Shown here: positions 8,451 to 16,644 of the stretch, piece after piece | How the letters are laid out: each line of letters opens with the position of its first letter | Position numbering within the stretch: position 1 is the stretch's first letter | Notes under the pieces: model-generated | What the model was told of the DNA's origin: nothing | Database searches by the model: none | The model's input: the letters and a program-made list of their open reading frames with translations, nothing else | Source of the DNA: Kibdelosporangium aridum | Lineage (GTDB): Bacteria; Actinomycetota; Actinomycetes; Mycobacteriales; Pseudonocardiaceae | Direction: 5' to 3' | Assembly: GCF_900176515.1 (NCBI RefSeq) | Contig: NZ_FWXV01000001.1 | Span: 1,054,001 to 1,118,000 of the forward strand | DNA length: 64,000 bases | Translations under genes and position numbers: made by a program

Positions 8451-9920
8451 TCAGCGGTAGACGGTGAGGGCGGCTGGCTGGGCGGTGAAGCGGAACCTGG
8501 TGCCCAGCGGGCCGACTTCGCCGTCCGTGGCGATCCTGATCGGCTTGCCGTACACCTTCACGTCCAGCTCGGACACTTCCAGATGCCGGTACGTCTTGCT
8601 GCGGTGCAAGGCGCCCAGCACAGCGCCGAACACGAACCGCAGCCGTGAGAACGGGACGTCGGCGCGGATGTAGCGGACGTCCATCAAGCCCGTGTCCAGC
8701 TCGAACCGGGTGGTCGGGGCGAAGCCCTTCGGCCGGTAGGACCCGTTGCCGACGAACACCATCCAGACCAGGTGCCGTTCGTTGTTGATGGTCAGGTGCA
8801 GCGGCGCCGACTTGGCCAGCACGCGGACCAGCGCGATCGCCCCGGCAGGCCACTTGCCCCAGCGGCGGGTGAGTTTTTCGCGCAGCCGCACCATGTCCGG
8901 GTAGCCACCGAGGCTCGCGGTGTTGAGGAACCAGCGCGGCGGGTGTTCGTCCACGTCGACGTGGCTCAGGTCGACGCGGGCACCGTTACCGATCGCCAGG
9001 GCGTCGGCCACGCTCTGGATGCCGTCGATCCCGACATCGCGGGCGAAATGGTTCAACGTTCCCGCTGGCACGAGCACCAGCGGCAAGTGGCGTTCGGCTG
9101 CGACCGCCGACACCGCGGCGACAGTGCCGTCGCCGCCCGCCACCCCCAGGGCCTTCGGCGGTACTTCGGCCTCGTCGATCGTCTTGTGCAGGTGCTCGAT
9201 CAAGCTGTCGCCCTCGGGGTAGACCACCGTCGCCTTCGGCCAGTACGACTGGATCTCCTCGGTCGGGTCGTTGCCGTCGATGCCCGAACCCGGGTTCACG
9301 AGTACGAGAACGCCCTCGCCGTTCTCGATCGCTGGTAACGCCGACTGCGGGTGCGCGCTCGCGGGCTCGTCCGCGCCGGGCGGCCACCAACGGCGGGTGG
9401 CCAGGCCCGCGGCGACGCCGATGGCAGCGCCCGCGGCCACGTCCGTCGGCCAGTGCACACCAGTGTGGACGCGCGAATATGCAACCGCTGCCGCCAACGG
9501 CAGCACCGCGGCGCCGAGCACCGGGCTCTCCATCGTCAACGCTGTCGTGAACGCCACCGCGGACGCTGAATGGCCCGACGGGAACGACGAGGACGTCGGC
9601 CGCTTGGTCAGCCGCCGGTATGTGGGCAACAACTCAGCGGCGGGTCTACGCCGCGGAAACAGTTGCTTGCCGATCAGGTTCGCGCTGAAGCTCGCGAAGC
9701 CGATCGCGACCACTCCCCGTAACGCCGCCCGGCGGGGCTTGCCTTTCCGCATGGCGAGAACACTCGCCACGCTGAACCACAACACGCCGTGGTTCGCCGA
9801 TTTGGTCAAACTCTTCAGCGCCCGGTCGACCCTTGTCTCCGGCAGCTCGGCACTGCGGCGGACAAGGGTTTTGTCCATCTGGCTGGCGTCGCGCAGCGAT
9901 CTTCGAACACGTCGGAACAC
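8451..9920 (-). CDS. PAP2 phosphatase-diacylglycerol kinase fusion protein
   Basis: A minus-strand protein of 489 residues from GTG 9920, chosen because TACCGT lies exactly seven bases upstream (leaderless pattern). ATG 9878 (475 aa) and GTG 10007 (518 aa) are alternatives. The N-terminal half is a membrane PAP2 phosphatase with all three signatures: KQLFPRRRP, SSFPSGHSAS and YSRVHTGVHWPTD. The C-terminal half is a DAGK-type lipid kinase domain with VLVNPGSG, AGGDGTVAA and PAGTLNHFARD. The pairing suggests turnover of phosphorylated lipids such as phosphatidic acid or polyprenyl phosphates at the membrane. It ends seven bases from the convergent EccC-like gene. Confidence 0.85.
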   Translation of the reverse strand: MFRRVRRSLRDASQMDKTLVRRSAELPETRVDRALKSLTKSANHGVLWFSVASVLAMRKGKPRRAALRGVVAIGFASFSANLIGKQLFPRRRPAAELLPTYRRLTKRPTSSSFPSGHSASAVAFTTALTMESPVLGAAVLPLAAAVAYSRVHTGVHWPTDVAAGAAIGVAAGLATRRWWPPGADEPASAHPQSALPAIENGEGVLVLVNPGSGIDGNDPTEEIQSYWPKATVVYPEGDSLIEHLHKTIDEAEVPPKALGVAGGDGTVAAVSAVAAERHLPLVLVPAGTLNHFARDVGIDGIQSVADALAIGNGARVDLSHVDVDEHPPRWFLNTASLGGYPDMVRLREKLTRRWGKWPAGAIALVRVLAKSAPLHLTINNERHLVWMVFVGNGSYRPKGFAPTTRFELDTGLMDVRYIRADVPFSRLRFVFGAVLGALHRSKTYRHLEVSELDVKVYGKPIRIATDGEVGPLGTRFRFTAQPAALTVYR

Positions 9921-9927
9921 ACTGTGA

Positions 9928-9933
9928 ACGGTA
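9928..9933 (-). promoter_or_regulatory. Leaderless -10 box of the PAP2-lipid kinase gene
   Basis: On the minus strand TACCGT is followed by seven bases and GTG 9920. It decides between the possible starts of this gene. Confidence 0.45.
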
Positions 9934-10029
9934 GCGACAGAGCCGATGCGGCGCCGATCGGATGTCTCATTTCGGGTAGTTGACCTATGTCGCCCCGAAC
10001 GGCGCACGGTAGTCAGCGCCGAGACCGCC

Positions 10030-10035
10030 TAGGCT
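10030..10035 (+). promoter_or_regulatory. Leaderless -10 box of pafA
   Basis: TAGGCT, six bases, then the pafA ATG at 10042. Hexamer and spacing are identical to dop. Confidence 0.6.
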
Positions 10036-10041
10036 AAAGGG

Positions 10042-11400
10042 ATGCAGCGGCGGATCTTCGGCATCGAAACCGAGTTCGGTGTGACCTGCACCTTTCACGG
10101 GCAGCGCAGGCTGAGCCCCGACGAGGTGGCCAGGTACCTGTTCCGGCGGGTCGTGTCATGGGGGCGTTCATCGAACGTCTTCCTGCGCAATGGCTCGCGC
10201 CTCTACCTGGACGTCGGGTCGCATCCGGAGTACGCCACGGCCGAGTGCGACGACCTGGTACAGCTGGTCACGCACGACAAGGCCGGTGAGCGGATCCTGG
10301 AGGATCTGCTCGTCGACGCCGAGCGTCGGCTGGCCGACGAAGGCATCGGCGGCGACATCTTCCTGTTCAAGAACAACACCGACTCGGCGGGCAACTCATA
10401 CGGCTGCCACGAGAACTACTGTGTCACGCGGGCCGGCGAGTTCTCGCGGATCGCTGACGTGCTGCTGCCGTTCCTGGTGACACGCCAGCTCATCTGCGGC
10501 GCGGGCAAGGTGCTGCAGACGCCTCGCGGAGCTGTCTATTGCCTGTCACAACGCGCCGAGCACATCTGGGAAGGCGTCTCCAGCGCCACCACCCGGTCCC
10601 GGCCGATCATCAACACCCGCGACGAGCCGCATGCGGACGCCGAGCGGTACCGCAGGCTGCACGTGATCGTCGGCGACTCGAACATGTCCGAGTCGACCAC
10701 CCTGCTCAAGGTCGGCAGTGCCAACCTGGTGCTCGAGATGATCGAGGAAGGCATCCAGTTCCGTGACTTCAGCCTGGACAACCCGATCCGCGCGATCCGC
10801 GAGATCAGCCACGACCTGACCGGAAGGCGCCTGGTCCGGCTGGCAGGCGGCCGCGAGGCGTCGGCGCTGGACATCCAGCGCGAGTACTACGCCAAGGCTG
10901 TGGAGCACGTCGAGCGCCGCGGGACCGGCGCCGTGGCACAGCGCGTTATCGAACTGTGGGGCCGCACCCTCGACGCGGTGGAGCAAGAGGACCTCAGCAA
11001 GATCGACCGCGAGATCGACTGGGCGATCAAGCACCGGCTGGTCGAGCGCTACCAGGCCAAGCACAACCTGGAACTCTCCAGCGCCCGCGTGGCCCAGCTG
11101 GACCTGGCGTACCACGACATCCGCCGCGGCAGGGGGATCTTCGACCTGCTGCAGCGCAAGGACCTGGTGGCCAGGGTGACCGACGACGGCGAGATCGAAG
11201 CAGCCAAGGACACCCCGCCGCAGACGACGCGGGCGAAGCTGCGCGGCGATTTCATCGCGGCGGCACAGGAAGCAGGCCGTGACTTCACAGTGGACTGGGT
11301 CCACCTGAAACTGAACGACCAGGCACAGCGCACAGTGCTGTGCAAGGACCCGTTCCGGGCAGTGGACGAAAGGGTCGAGAGGTTGATCGCCTCCCTGTGA
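10042..11400 (+). CDS. pafA: Pup-protein ligase PafA
   Basis: A 452-residue ATP-dependent ligase that joins the C-terminal glutamate of Pup to target lysines. It shares the fold and signatures of Dop in this window ([37 protein letters not shown]) but lacks the Dop loop: after [19 protein letters not shown] it runs directly into the core. The N-terminus [11 protein letters not shown] carries the active-site glutamates. It is transcribed in the same direction as dop-pup-prcBA but separated from them by the EccC-like gene and the minus-strand lipid kinase. Confidence 0.96.
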   Translation: MQRRIFGIETEFGVTCTFHGQRRLSPDEVARYLFRRVVSWGRSSNVFLRNGSRLYLDVGSHPEYATAECDDLVQLVTHDKAGERILEDLLVDAERRLADEGIGGDIFLFKNNTDSAGNSYGCHENYCVTRAGEFSRIADVLLPFLVTRQLICGAGKVLQTPRGAVYCLSQRAEHIWEGVSSATTRSRPIINTRDEPHADAERYRRLHVIVGDSNMSESTTLLKVGSANLVLEMIEEGIQFRDFSLDNPIRAIREISHDLTGRRLVRLAGGREASALDIQREYYAKAVEHVERRGTGAVAQRVIELWGRTLDAVEQEDLSKIDREIDWAIKHRLVERYQAKHNLELSSARVAQLDLAYHDIRRGRGIFDLLQRKDLVARVTDDGEIEAAKDTPPQTTRAKLRGDFIAAAQEAGRDFTVDWVHLKLNDQAQRTVLCKDPFRAVDERVERLIASL

Positions 11401-11404
11401 GGCC

Positions 11405-11548
11405 GTGTCCACCTTTCCAGCACAGCGTGTCGACCACTCCGGCACAGTGAAATCCCCGCCGAGCACCCCCGGCGGGGATTTCACTGTGCCGGAACGGAGA
11501 TTTCGGGGTGCCGGAAAGTGCATTTCAGGGTGCCGCAAAGGTGGACAC
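11405..11548 (+). repeat. Nested palindromic element with three 22-base-period repeats
   Basis: The outer arms GTGTCCACCTTT (11405-11416) and AAAGGTGGACAC (11537-11548) are exact reverse complements. Inside, a perfect 24-base inverted repeat (11438-11461 with 11470-11493) surrounds an 8-base loop. The right half contains three 17-base units of form ATTTCNNNGTGCCGGAA at 11478, 11500 and 11522, i.e. a 22-base period. It sits 5 bases after pafA and could terminate it, but it is much larger than an ordinary terminator and looks like a repeat element. Confidence 0.75.
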
Positions 11549-11659
11549 GAAGGTGCACGGCGGGCCGCCGCAAATAAGCTTGTCGGCGGGCAGGGCCGTA
11601 GGTCCTGCCTGCGGTTTTGGTCCTGCTTTGCGGCGCAGAGGCTCCACACCAAATCGCGC

Positions 11660-11733
11660 CGCCCCAGCCATCTCACCCGAGGGCTAAGAATTCAACCGCC
11701 CCAGCCACCTCACCCAAGAGCCAAGAATTCAAG
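11660..11733 (+). repeat. 37-base direct repeat, two copies
   Basis: Two adjacent 37-base units (11660-11696 and 11697-11733) start with CGCCCCAGCCA and end with AAGAATTCAA plus one base; they differ at only a few positions. The surrounding 11401-12118 stretch has no convincing gene apart from a weak minus-strand ORF and the palindromic element. Confidence 0.7.
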
Positions 11734-11768
11734 CGGAACCCCCGGCCACTCACAAAGGCGACAGGGCA

Positions 11769-11975
11769 TCAGCGGCCCGGTGCCGCATAGTGGGCGCGCT
11801 GCCGTCTTCCACTTGGCCTTCGAGGGCCACTTGGCACGTAGTGGGATCTGATGACCACGCAGGTCGAGGCCACCGCCTGGACATGATCGACCTCGACTTC
11901 GGGATAGGTCCGGGCGTTGCGCCGGGCGGCGAGGAACGCGACAAGGCCGAGCACGAGCACGAGACAGATCCACAC
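11769..11975 (-). CDS. Possible small membrane protein, perhaps frameshifted
   Basis: A 68-codon minus-strand ORF from GTG 11975 begins with a clear single membrane helix (MWICLVLVLGLVAFLAARR). Codon choice is typical for the genome for about the first 45 codons, then deteriorates. The neighbouring frame, from about 11840 down to 11750, has good codons again (QVALEGQVEDGSAPTMRHR). Either the gene carries a frameshift or it is a chance ORF. No family recognised. Confidence 0.3.
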   Translation of the reverse strand: MWICLVLVLGLVAFLAARRNARTYPEVEVDHVQAVASTCVVIRSHYVPSGPRRPSGRRQRAHYAAPGR

Positions 11976-12105
11976 GCGCAGTAGCCTGGATCACTGCGGC
12001 TCGTTTCGCGCTGGATGCCACCCGAACGTGTCACGAGTCCGCGCCGACGGTCCGTTCGTACGGTCTCGTTGGCGCGTTGGGTGTCAGGCGCTCTTCGGGT
12101 GGCGT

Positions 12106-12111
12106 TAAGGT
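12106..12111 (+). promoter_or_regulatory. Leaderless -10 box of pafB
   Basis: TAAGGT, seven bases, then GTG 12119. This favours GTG 12119 over the in-frame upstream ATG at 12077. Confidence 0.5.
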
Positions 12112-12118
12112 CGTCTCC

Positions 12119-13093
12119 GTGTCCATCGCCCGTGCGGAACGCCTGGTGAACCTGGTGCTCTGCTTGTTGTCCACCCGGCAGTTCCTGTCCGCTGACCGGA
12201 TTCGCGCGATCGTGCCCGGATACGCCGACGCGCCGAACACCGAGGCCTTCTCCCGCATGTTCGAGCGGGACAAGACCGAGCTGCGGGAACTGGGGATCCC
12301 GCTGGAGACCGGGCGCAACACCGGGTTCGACGGCTTCGACTCCGTCGACGGCTACCGCATCGCACGCCGGGACTACGAACTCGGCGACATCGATCTCGAG
12401 CCGGACGAGGCGGCGGCGGTCGCGCTCGCGTCGCGCCTGTGGGACTCGCCGGAGCTCACCGGGGCCGCGCACGGCGCGATCATCAAACTCCGGGCCGCCG
12501 GTGTCGACGTCGACCAGTCGTCGCCCGCGATCGTCGAGCCGAAGGTGCGCACGGCCGAGCCGGCGTTCAGCCCGTTGCTCGCCGCGGTCCAGGAAGGCAA
12601 AGCCGTCACGTTCTCCTACCGTCGCCCGAGCCCGGCGGAGCTGAAGATGCGGACCATCGAGCCGTGGGGTGTGGTCTCCTGGCGTGGCCGTTGGTACGTC
12701 GTGGGCCACGACCGCGACCGCGACGCACCTCGCTGCTTCCGGCTGTCGCGCATCGTCGGTGACGTCAAACTCGTCGGTGAAGCCGGTGCCGTGCAACGCC
12801 CCGACAACATCAACTTGCTGGATTTCGTTGCCACCACCGGAAACGAACCGTCCAGTACATCGACGGCCAAGGTGTGGGTCGCGCGAGGCAAGGCCGCCGG
12901 TGTCCGGCGGCGTGCCAAAGTCCTTGGCAGCCGCGAGATCGGCGGTGTCAACGGCGACGAGGTCGAGCTGGAGCTGCGGTTCCCGGAGTCTGCCGCTTCG
13001 TGGCTGGCCGGGTTCGGCCCCGATGTCCTTGTCCTCGAACCGGAAGTGCTCCGCAAATCGGTGTACGAGCGGCTGCTGGAGGCGGCGAAATGA
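12119..13093 (+). CDS. pafB: WYL-domain DNA-damage regulator PafB
   Basis: A 324-residue regulator from GTG 12119. Residues 1-75 form an N-terminal helix-turn-helix (SIARAERLVNLVLCLLSTRQFLSADRI...). The middle carries a WYL-type ligand-sensing domain (YRRPSPAELKMRTIEPWGV...WYVVGHDRDRDAPRCFRLSRI), followed by the WCX C-terminal extension. In mycobacteria PafB and PafC together activate promoters of the RecA-independent DNA-damage response. pafC overlaps it by four bases (ATGA), so translation should be coupled. Confidence 0.93.
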   Translation: MSIARAERLVNLVLCLLSTRQFLSADRIRAIVPGYADAPNTEAFSRMFERDKTELRELGIPLETGRNTGFDGFDSVDGYRIARRDYELGDIDLEPDEAAAVALASRLWDSPELTGAAHGAIIKLRAAGVDVDQSSPAIVEPKVRTAEPAFSPLLAAVQEGKAVTFSYRRPSPAELKMRTIEPWGVVSWRGRWYVVGHDRDRDAPRCFRLSRIVGDVKLVGEAGAVQRPDNINLLDFVATTGNEPSSTSTAKVWVARGKAAGVRRRAKVLGSREIGGVNGDEVELELRFPESAASWLAGFGPDVLVLEPEVLRKSVYERLLEAAK

Positions 13094-14052
13094 GCGACCG
13101 GCTGCCCAGGCTGCTCGCCCTGGTGCCGTACCTGCTGGCCAGGCCGGGCATCAAGGTCGTGGACGCGGCCGCGGACTTCGGCGTGACCGAGAAGCAGCTG
13201 CGCAAGGACCTCGAGCTGCTGTGGATGTGCGGGCTGCCCGGTTACGGACCGGGCGACCTGATCGACCTGTCCTTCGAAGGCGACACGATCACGGTCGCGT
13301 TCGACGCGGGCATGAGCCGCCCGTTGCGGCTGACCGGTGCCGAGGCGACGGCGTTGCTGGTGGCGCTCAGGGCGCTGGGGGAGACCCCGGGAGTCGTGGA
13401 CGGTGAGGCCGTCCGGCGCGCGGTCGCGAAGATCGAAGCGGCCGCCGGCCTTGCCCAGCCCGCCGGTGTGGTGGTCGGTCTCGGTGTGCGGGAAGGCGAG
13501 GACACCGCGGAAGTCCGGCGAATCGTCCAGACAGCGCTGACCGCGCAGAAAGCCCTGCGGATCACGTACTACACCGCCTCCAAGGACGAGATCACCGAGC
13601 GGACAGTCGACCCGATGCGGCTGCTGATCGTCGAAGGCCGCTCGTACCTCGAAGCCTGGTGCCGTCGCGCCGACGCGGTGCGCCTGTTCCGGCTCGACCG
13701 CATCGACGAGGTCACCCAGCTCGCTGAGCCTGCTTCCCCGCCGCCGTACGCCGAACCGACGGACGTCTCAAGTGGCCTGTTCACGCCACAACCCGATCAG
13801 CTGGTCGCCACCCTGGTGCTGGAGCCGGACACCCGCTGGATCTCCGAGTACTACCCGGTGGAAAGCGTGGAAGAGCTGGAAGGCGGCCGGGTCCGGGTGC
13901 GTATGCGGTACTCGGATCGTGCCTGGATGGTGCGGCTCCTGCTGGGCCAGGGCGGCGAGGTGCACGTCGAATCGCCGCCCGATCTCGCCGACCAACTGCG
14001 GACACGTGCCCGTCAGGCACTTGAACTAGCCAGCAACCTGGCGTCAACCTGA
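13090..14052 (+). CDS. pafC: WYL-domain DNA-damage regulator PafC
   Basis: A 320-residue partner of PafB, starting at the ATG that overlaps the pafB stop. The N-terminal winged helix runs over about 1-75 (LPRLLALVPYLLARPGIKVVDAAADFGVTEKQLRKDLELLWMCGLPGY). The WYL region includes ITYYTASKDEITERTVDP, RSYLEAWCRRADAVRLFRLDRI and a WCX tail. A longer reading frame extends upstream inside pafB, but the ATGA junction is the natural start. PafC lies in the same operon as PafB and presumably acts as a heterodimer with it. Confidence 0.93.
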   Translation: MSDRLPRLLALVPYLLARPGIKVVDAAADFGVTEKQLRKDLELLWMCGLPGYGPGDLIDLSFEGDTITVAFDAGMSRPLRLTGAEATALLVALRALGETPGVVDGEAVRRAVAKIEAAAGLAQPAGVVVGLGVREGEDTAEVRRIVQTALTAQKALRITYYTASKDEITERTVDPMRLLIVEGRSYLEAWCRRADAVRLFRLDRIDEVTQLAEPASPPPYAEPTDVSSGLFTPQPDQLVATLVLEPDTRWISEYYPVESVEELEGGRVRVRMRYSDRAWMVRLLLGQGGEVHVESPPDLADQLRTRARQALELASNLAST

Positions 14053-14058
14053 GACCGA

Positions 14059-14064
14059 TACGCT
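14059..14064 (+). promoter_or_regulatory. Leaderless -10 box of the small membrane gene at 14072
   Basis: TACGCT, seven bases, then GTG 14072, fitting the leaderless pattern. Confidence 0.45.
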
Positions 14065-14071
14065 TCCGCTC

Positions 14072-14299
14072 GTGCAATACATACCGGCCGTAGTGCTTGG
14101 GGCCGTCGGCCTGGTTGTTCTGGTCTTGGTGCTGCTGAGCCTCGCCAAGGCCGCACGCAGGTTCGCTGTGACGCGTGGTCACGTGAACGCCGAAGTGGGC
14201 GCCCGGATGGGCATGCTCAAAGCCCGGAGGGCCGCATTGCGTATCGCTGTCCGTGACCGTTTCCGGCGCACGGAGATCGATAAGTCCACGCAAGCGTGA
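14072..14299 (+). CDS. Small single-helix membrane protein between pafC and tatA
   Basis: A 75-residue protein with one N-terminal membrane helix (residues about 4-25, IPAVVLGAVGLVVLVLVLLSL) followed by a basic, helical cytoplasmic tail rich in arginine. GTG 14072 fits a leaderless start. Its position between pafBC and tatAC suggests a conserved member of the neighbourhood. No function is assigned. Confidence 0.7.
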   Translation: MQYIPAVVLGAVGLVVLVLVLLSLAKAARRFAVTRGHVNAEVGARMGMLKARRAALRIAVRDRFRRTEIDKSTQA

Positions 14300-14347
14300 T
14301 GACAGGTAACATGCAACTGAGTTGGGCGACGCGTCAGGAGGAGTCCC

Positions 14348-14704
14348 GTGGGTAACCTCGGACCTACCGAGTTGATCATCATCGCGGTGGTGATCATCCT
14401 GCTCTTCGGAGCCAAGAAGATGCCGGACATGGCCCGGTCGCTGGGCCGTTCGATGCGCATCATCAAGGCCGAGACCAAGGGCATGAAGCAGGACGACCAG
14501 GACGCCGCGCAGGCGACCACCGCCACTGCGACCACCCCGGCACCCGCCGCACCGGCGCAGCTGCCGGAGGCCAAGCCCGCAGCGCCGGCCGCTCCGGCCG
14601 CGGCGCAGCCGGACGTCGAGAAGATGCAGAAGCAGATCGACGACCTGCAGGCCAAGCTGAACAACAACCAGGCCGCTCCCACCCAGGCACCCAAGAACGC
14701 CTGA
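14348..14704 (+). CDS. tatA: Twin-arginine translocase subunit TatA
   Basis: A 118-residue pore-forming component of the Tat pathway, which exports folded proteins. It has a short N-terminal membrane helix (LIIIAVVIILLFGAKKMP), the conserved FG hinge, an amphipathic helix (DMARSLGRSMRIIKAE) and a long alanine/proline-rich tail of about 70 residues. GTG 14348 follows AGGAGG. tatC follows after 24 bases. Confidence 0.95.
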   Translation: MGNLGPTELIIIAVVIILLFGAKKMPDMARSLGRSMRIIKAETKGMKQDDQDAAQATTATATTPAPAAPAQLPEAKPAAPAAPAAAQPDVEKMQKQIDDLQAKLNNNQAAPTQAPKNA

Positions 14705-14728
14705 CAACCAAGAGAGACGGTTCGCACG

Positions 14729-15706
14729 GTGGCGCGTGATCCGCACCGCCGGGAGTCGCGGCGGGTAAGAAGCCGCAAGCAGAATCCCGACGGCACGATG
14801 AGCCTGAGAGATCACCTGTACGACCTCAGGCACCGGCTGACCCTGGCCATGGCCTTCCTCGCCGTTGGAGCCATCTTCGGCTACATCTGGTGGGGCTGGG
14901 ACATCTGGCCGAACGGATCACTCGGCGACATCATGATCGCGCCATACTGCGGTCTGCCGCCGGAGATGCGGCTGCCGCAGCATCCGTGCACCCTGCTGCA
15001 GACCACCCCGTTCGAGGGCTTCCTCGTGCGCTTGAAGGTCGGTCTCGGCGCGGGCGCGGTGCTGACCAGCCCGCTGTGGCTGTACCAGATCTGGGCGTTC
15101 GTCGCGCCGGGCCTGTACGACAAGGAGCGCAAGTTCGCGCGCACCTTCGTGCTGTTCGCCTCCGTGCTGTTCGTGCTCGGTGCCTTCCTGGCCTACTACG
15201 TGGTGCCGCAGGGCCTGGACGTGCTGGTCAGCTTCGGTGGCGGGCAGTTCACCACGGCGCTGAAGGCGGACGACTACTTCTCGTTCATCCTGGTGATGCT
15301 GCTGATCTTCGGCGTCAGCTTCGAGCTGCCGCTGGTGATCATCATGCTGAACCAGACCGGGGTGCTGCCGTACGACAAGCTCAAGCGCTGGCGTCGCGGG
15401 TTCTTCTTCGGCTTGTTCGTGTTCGCCGCGATCGCGACACCGGGAACGGACCCGTTCTCGATGCTCGCTCTCGCGGTCGCGATGGTCATGTTGTTCGAGA
15501 TATCCGTGCAGTTCGCACGGATTCACGACAGGCGCAAGGCCAGGCGCGAGCTGGGGTCCGAAGAGGACTACTCCAAGCTCGACGACGACGAGGTGTCGTC
15601 GTTGAACCTCGACAACCGGCCCGCCGAGGATGAGCAGCCGAGCCCGAGCCCGACTCCGGCCTCGCCGCCCGACAAGCCTTCCTCGGGCTACGACGATGTG
15701 ACGTAA
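14729..15706 (+). CDS. tatC: Twin-arginine translocase subunit TatC
   Basis: A 325-residue, six-helix inner-membrane receptor for twin-arginine signal peptides. The family core MSLRDHLYDLRHRLTLA begins near residue 24 after a basic N-terminal extension. FEGFLVRLKVGLGAGAVLTSPLWLYQIWAFVAPGLYDKERK is the central conserved stretch and FGVSFELPLVI a later one. The C-terminal tail is acidic then proline-rich. GTG 14729 is used; an ATG at 14798 would give the short family form. The stop overlaps the next start by one base (TAATG). Confidence 0.94.
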   Translation: MARDPHRRESRRVRSRKQNPDGTMSLRDHLYDLRHRLTLAMAFLAVGAIFGYIWWGWDIWPNGSLGDIMIAPYCGLPPEMRLPQHPCTLLQTTPFEGFLVRLKVGLGAGAVLTSPLWLYQIWAFVAPGLYDKERKFARTFVLFASVLFVLGAFLAYYVVPQGLDVLVSFGGGQFTTALKADDYFSFILVMLLIFGVSFELPLVIIMLNQTGVLPYDKLKRWRRGFFFGLFVFAAIATPGTDPFSMLALAVAMVMLFEISVQFARIHDRRKARRELGSEEDYSKLDDDEVSSLNLDNRPAEDEQPSPSPTPASPPDKPSSGYDDVT

Positions 15707-16599
15707 TGCGGGCCGCTCTCGTCGTCTGCCCAGCATCGGGGCTGGGTACCGCGGCCCGTGTCGCAGGCACGGTCTCGGCGACGCTGCGCGACTCGGTCGA
15801 CCACCTCGATCAGTACGTTCCGACTTCGGCTGACGAAACCGTCGCAGTCATGCGTCGTCTCGTGGCCGACGGGGTCGAGGCTGTCGTGGTGCTCGGCGGT
15901 GACGGCGCCGCGCACGCCGGAGTCCAAGCCTGCGCCGGAACGACAACCGCGCTGGCGATCGTTCCCGCAGGTACAGGCAATGATCTGGCCCGCGCCTTGG
16001 ACTTGCCCAAAGACCCGATCGAAGCGGCGGCACAGGTCGGTGCCGCACTGGCCGCAGGGCACAAACGCAGCGTGGACCTGGGCAAAGTCGACAACGGCGC
16101 CTGGTTCGCGACCGTGCTGTGCGCGGGCTTCGACTCGGCAGTGAACGAACGCGTCAACCGACTGCGCTGGCCACGCGGGCCGCGCCGCTACGACGTCGCG
16201 ATCGTCGCTGAACTGGCCGCGTTGAAGTCATCCCGGCTAGTCGTGCGGACCGAGTCGGAGACGCTCGAACTCGACGCGAACTCGATCGCGATCGGCAACA
16301 CGCGCTACTACGGCGGCGGGATCCCGGTCTGCCCGGACGCCGACCCGGCCGACGGCTGGTTCGACGTGACCGTCGTCGGCAAAGCCCACCGCCGCGACCT
16401 GGTGCGGATTCTGCCCAGCCTGCGGACCGGCTCGCACGTGGACCATCCAGCGGTGACCACGCTGCGGGCGAAGTCGATCACGATCGACAGCGACGGCGGC
16501 TGGATCGGGTACGCCGACGGCGAGCGGATCCGCGAACTGCCCCTCGACGTGCGCTGTGTGCCCGGCGCGCTCAGCGTTGTCGCAGGTCAACGCGCTTGA
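15706..16599 (+). CDS. Diacylglycerol kinase family lipid kinase
   Basis: A 297-residue soluble lipid kinase of the DAGK/YegS family. The nucleotide-binding signature VLGGDGAAHAG and the PAGTGNDLARAL motif are present, followed by the beta-rich C-terminal domain (GNTRYYGGGIPVCPDADPADGWFDVTVV). The ATG overlaps the tatC stop, so it is translated with the tat operon. It probably phosphorylates a membrane lipid; the substrate cannot be told from sequence. Confidence 0.85.
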   Translation: MRAALVVCPASGLGTAARVAGTVSATLRDSVDHLDQYVPTSADETVAVMRRLVADGVEAVVVLGGDGAAHAGVQACAGTTTALAIVPAGTGNDLARALDLPKDPIEAAAQVGAALAAGHKRSVDLGKVDNGAWFATVLCAGFDSAVNERVNRLRWPRGPRRYDVAIVAELAALKSSRLVVRTESETLELDANSIAIGNTRYYGGGIPVCPDADPADGWFDVTVVGKAHRRDLVRILPSLRTGSHVDHPAVTTLRAKSITIDSDGGWIGYADGERIRELPLDVRCVPGALSVVAGQRA

Positions 16600-16615
16600 C
16601 CAATAGATGCGACGA

Positions 16616-16638
16616 TTGTCGTAGGTATTCGTTACTGT
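16616..16638 (+). promoter_or_regulatory. Candidate PafBC-type damage promoter of helY
   Basis: TTGTC (16616-16620) begins 17 bases before TACTGT (16633-16638), which is followed by six bases and GTG 16645. Mycobacterial PafBC-dependent (RecA-independent) promoters have TTGTC at this distance from a TANNNT box. The bases after TTGTC (GTAGG) only partly fit the remembered consensus. Confidence 0.45.
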
Positions 16639-16644
16639 AGACAT

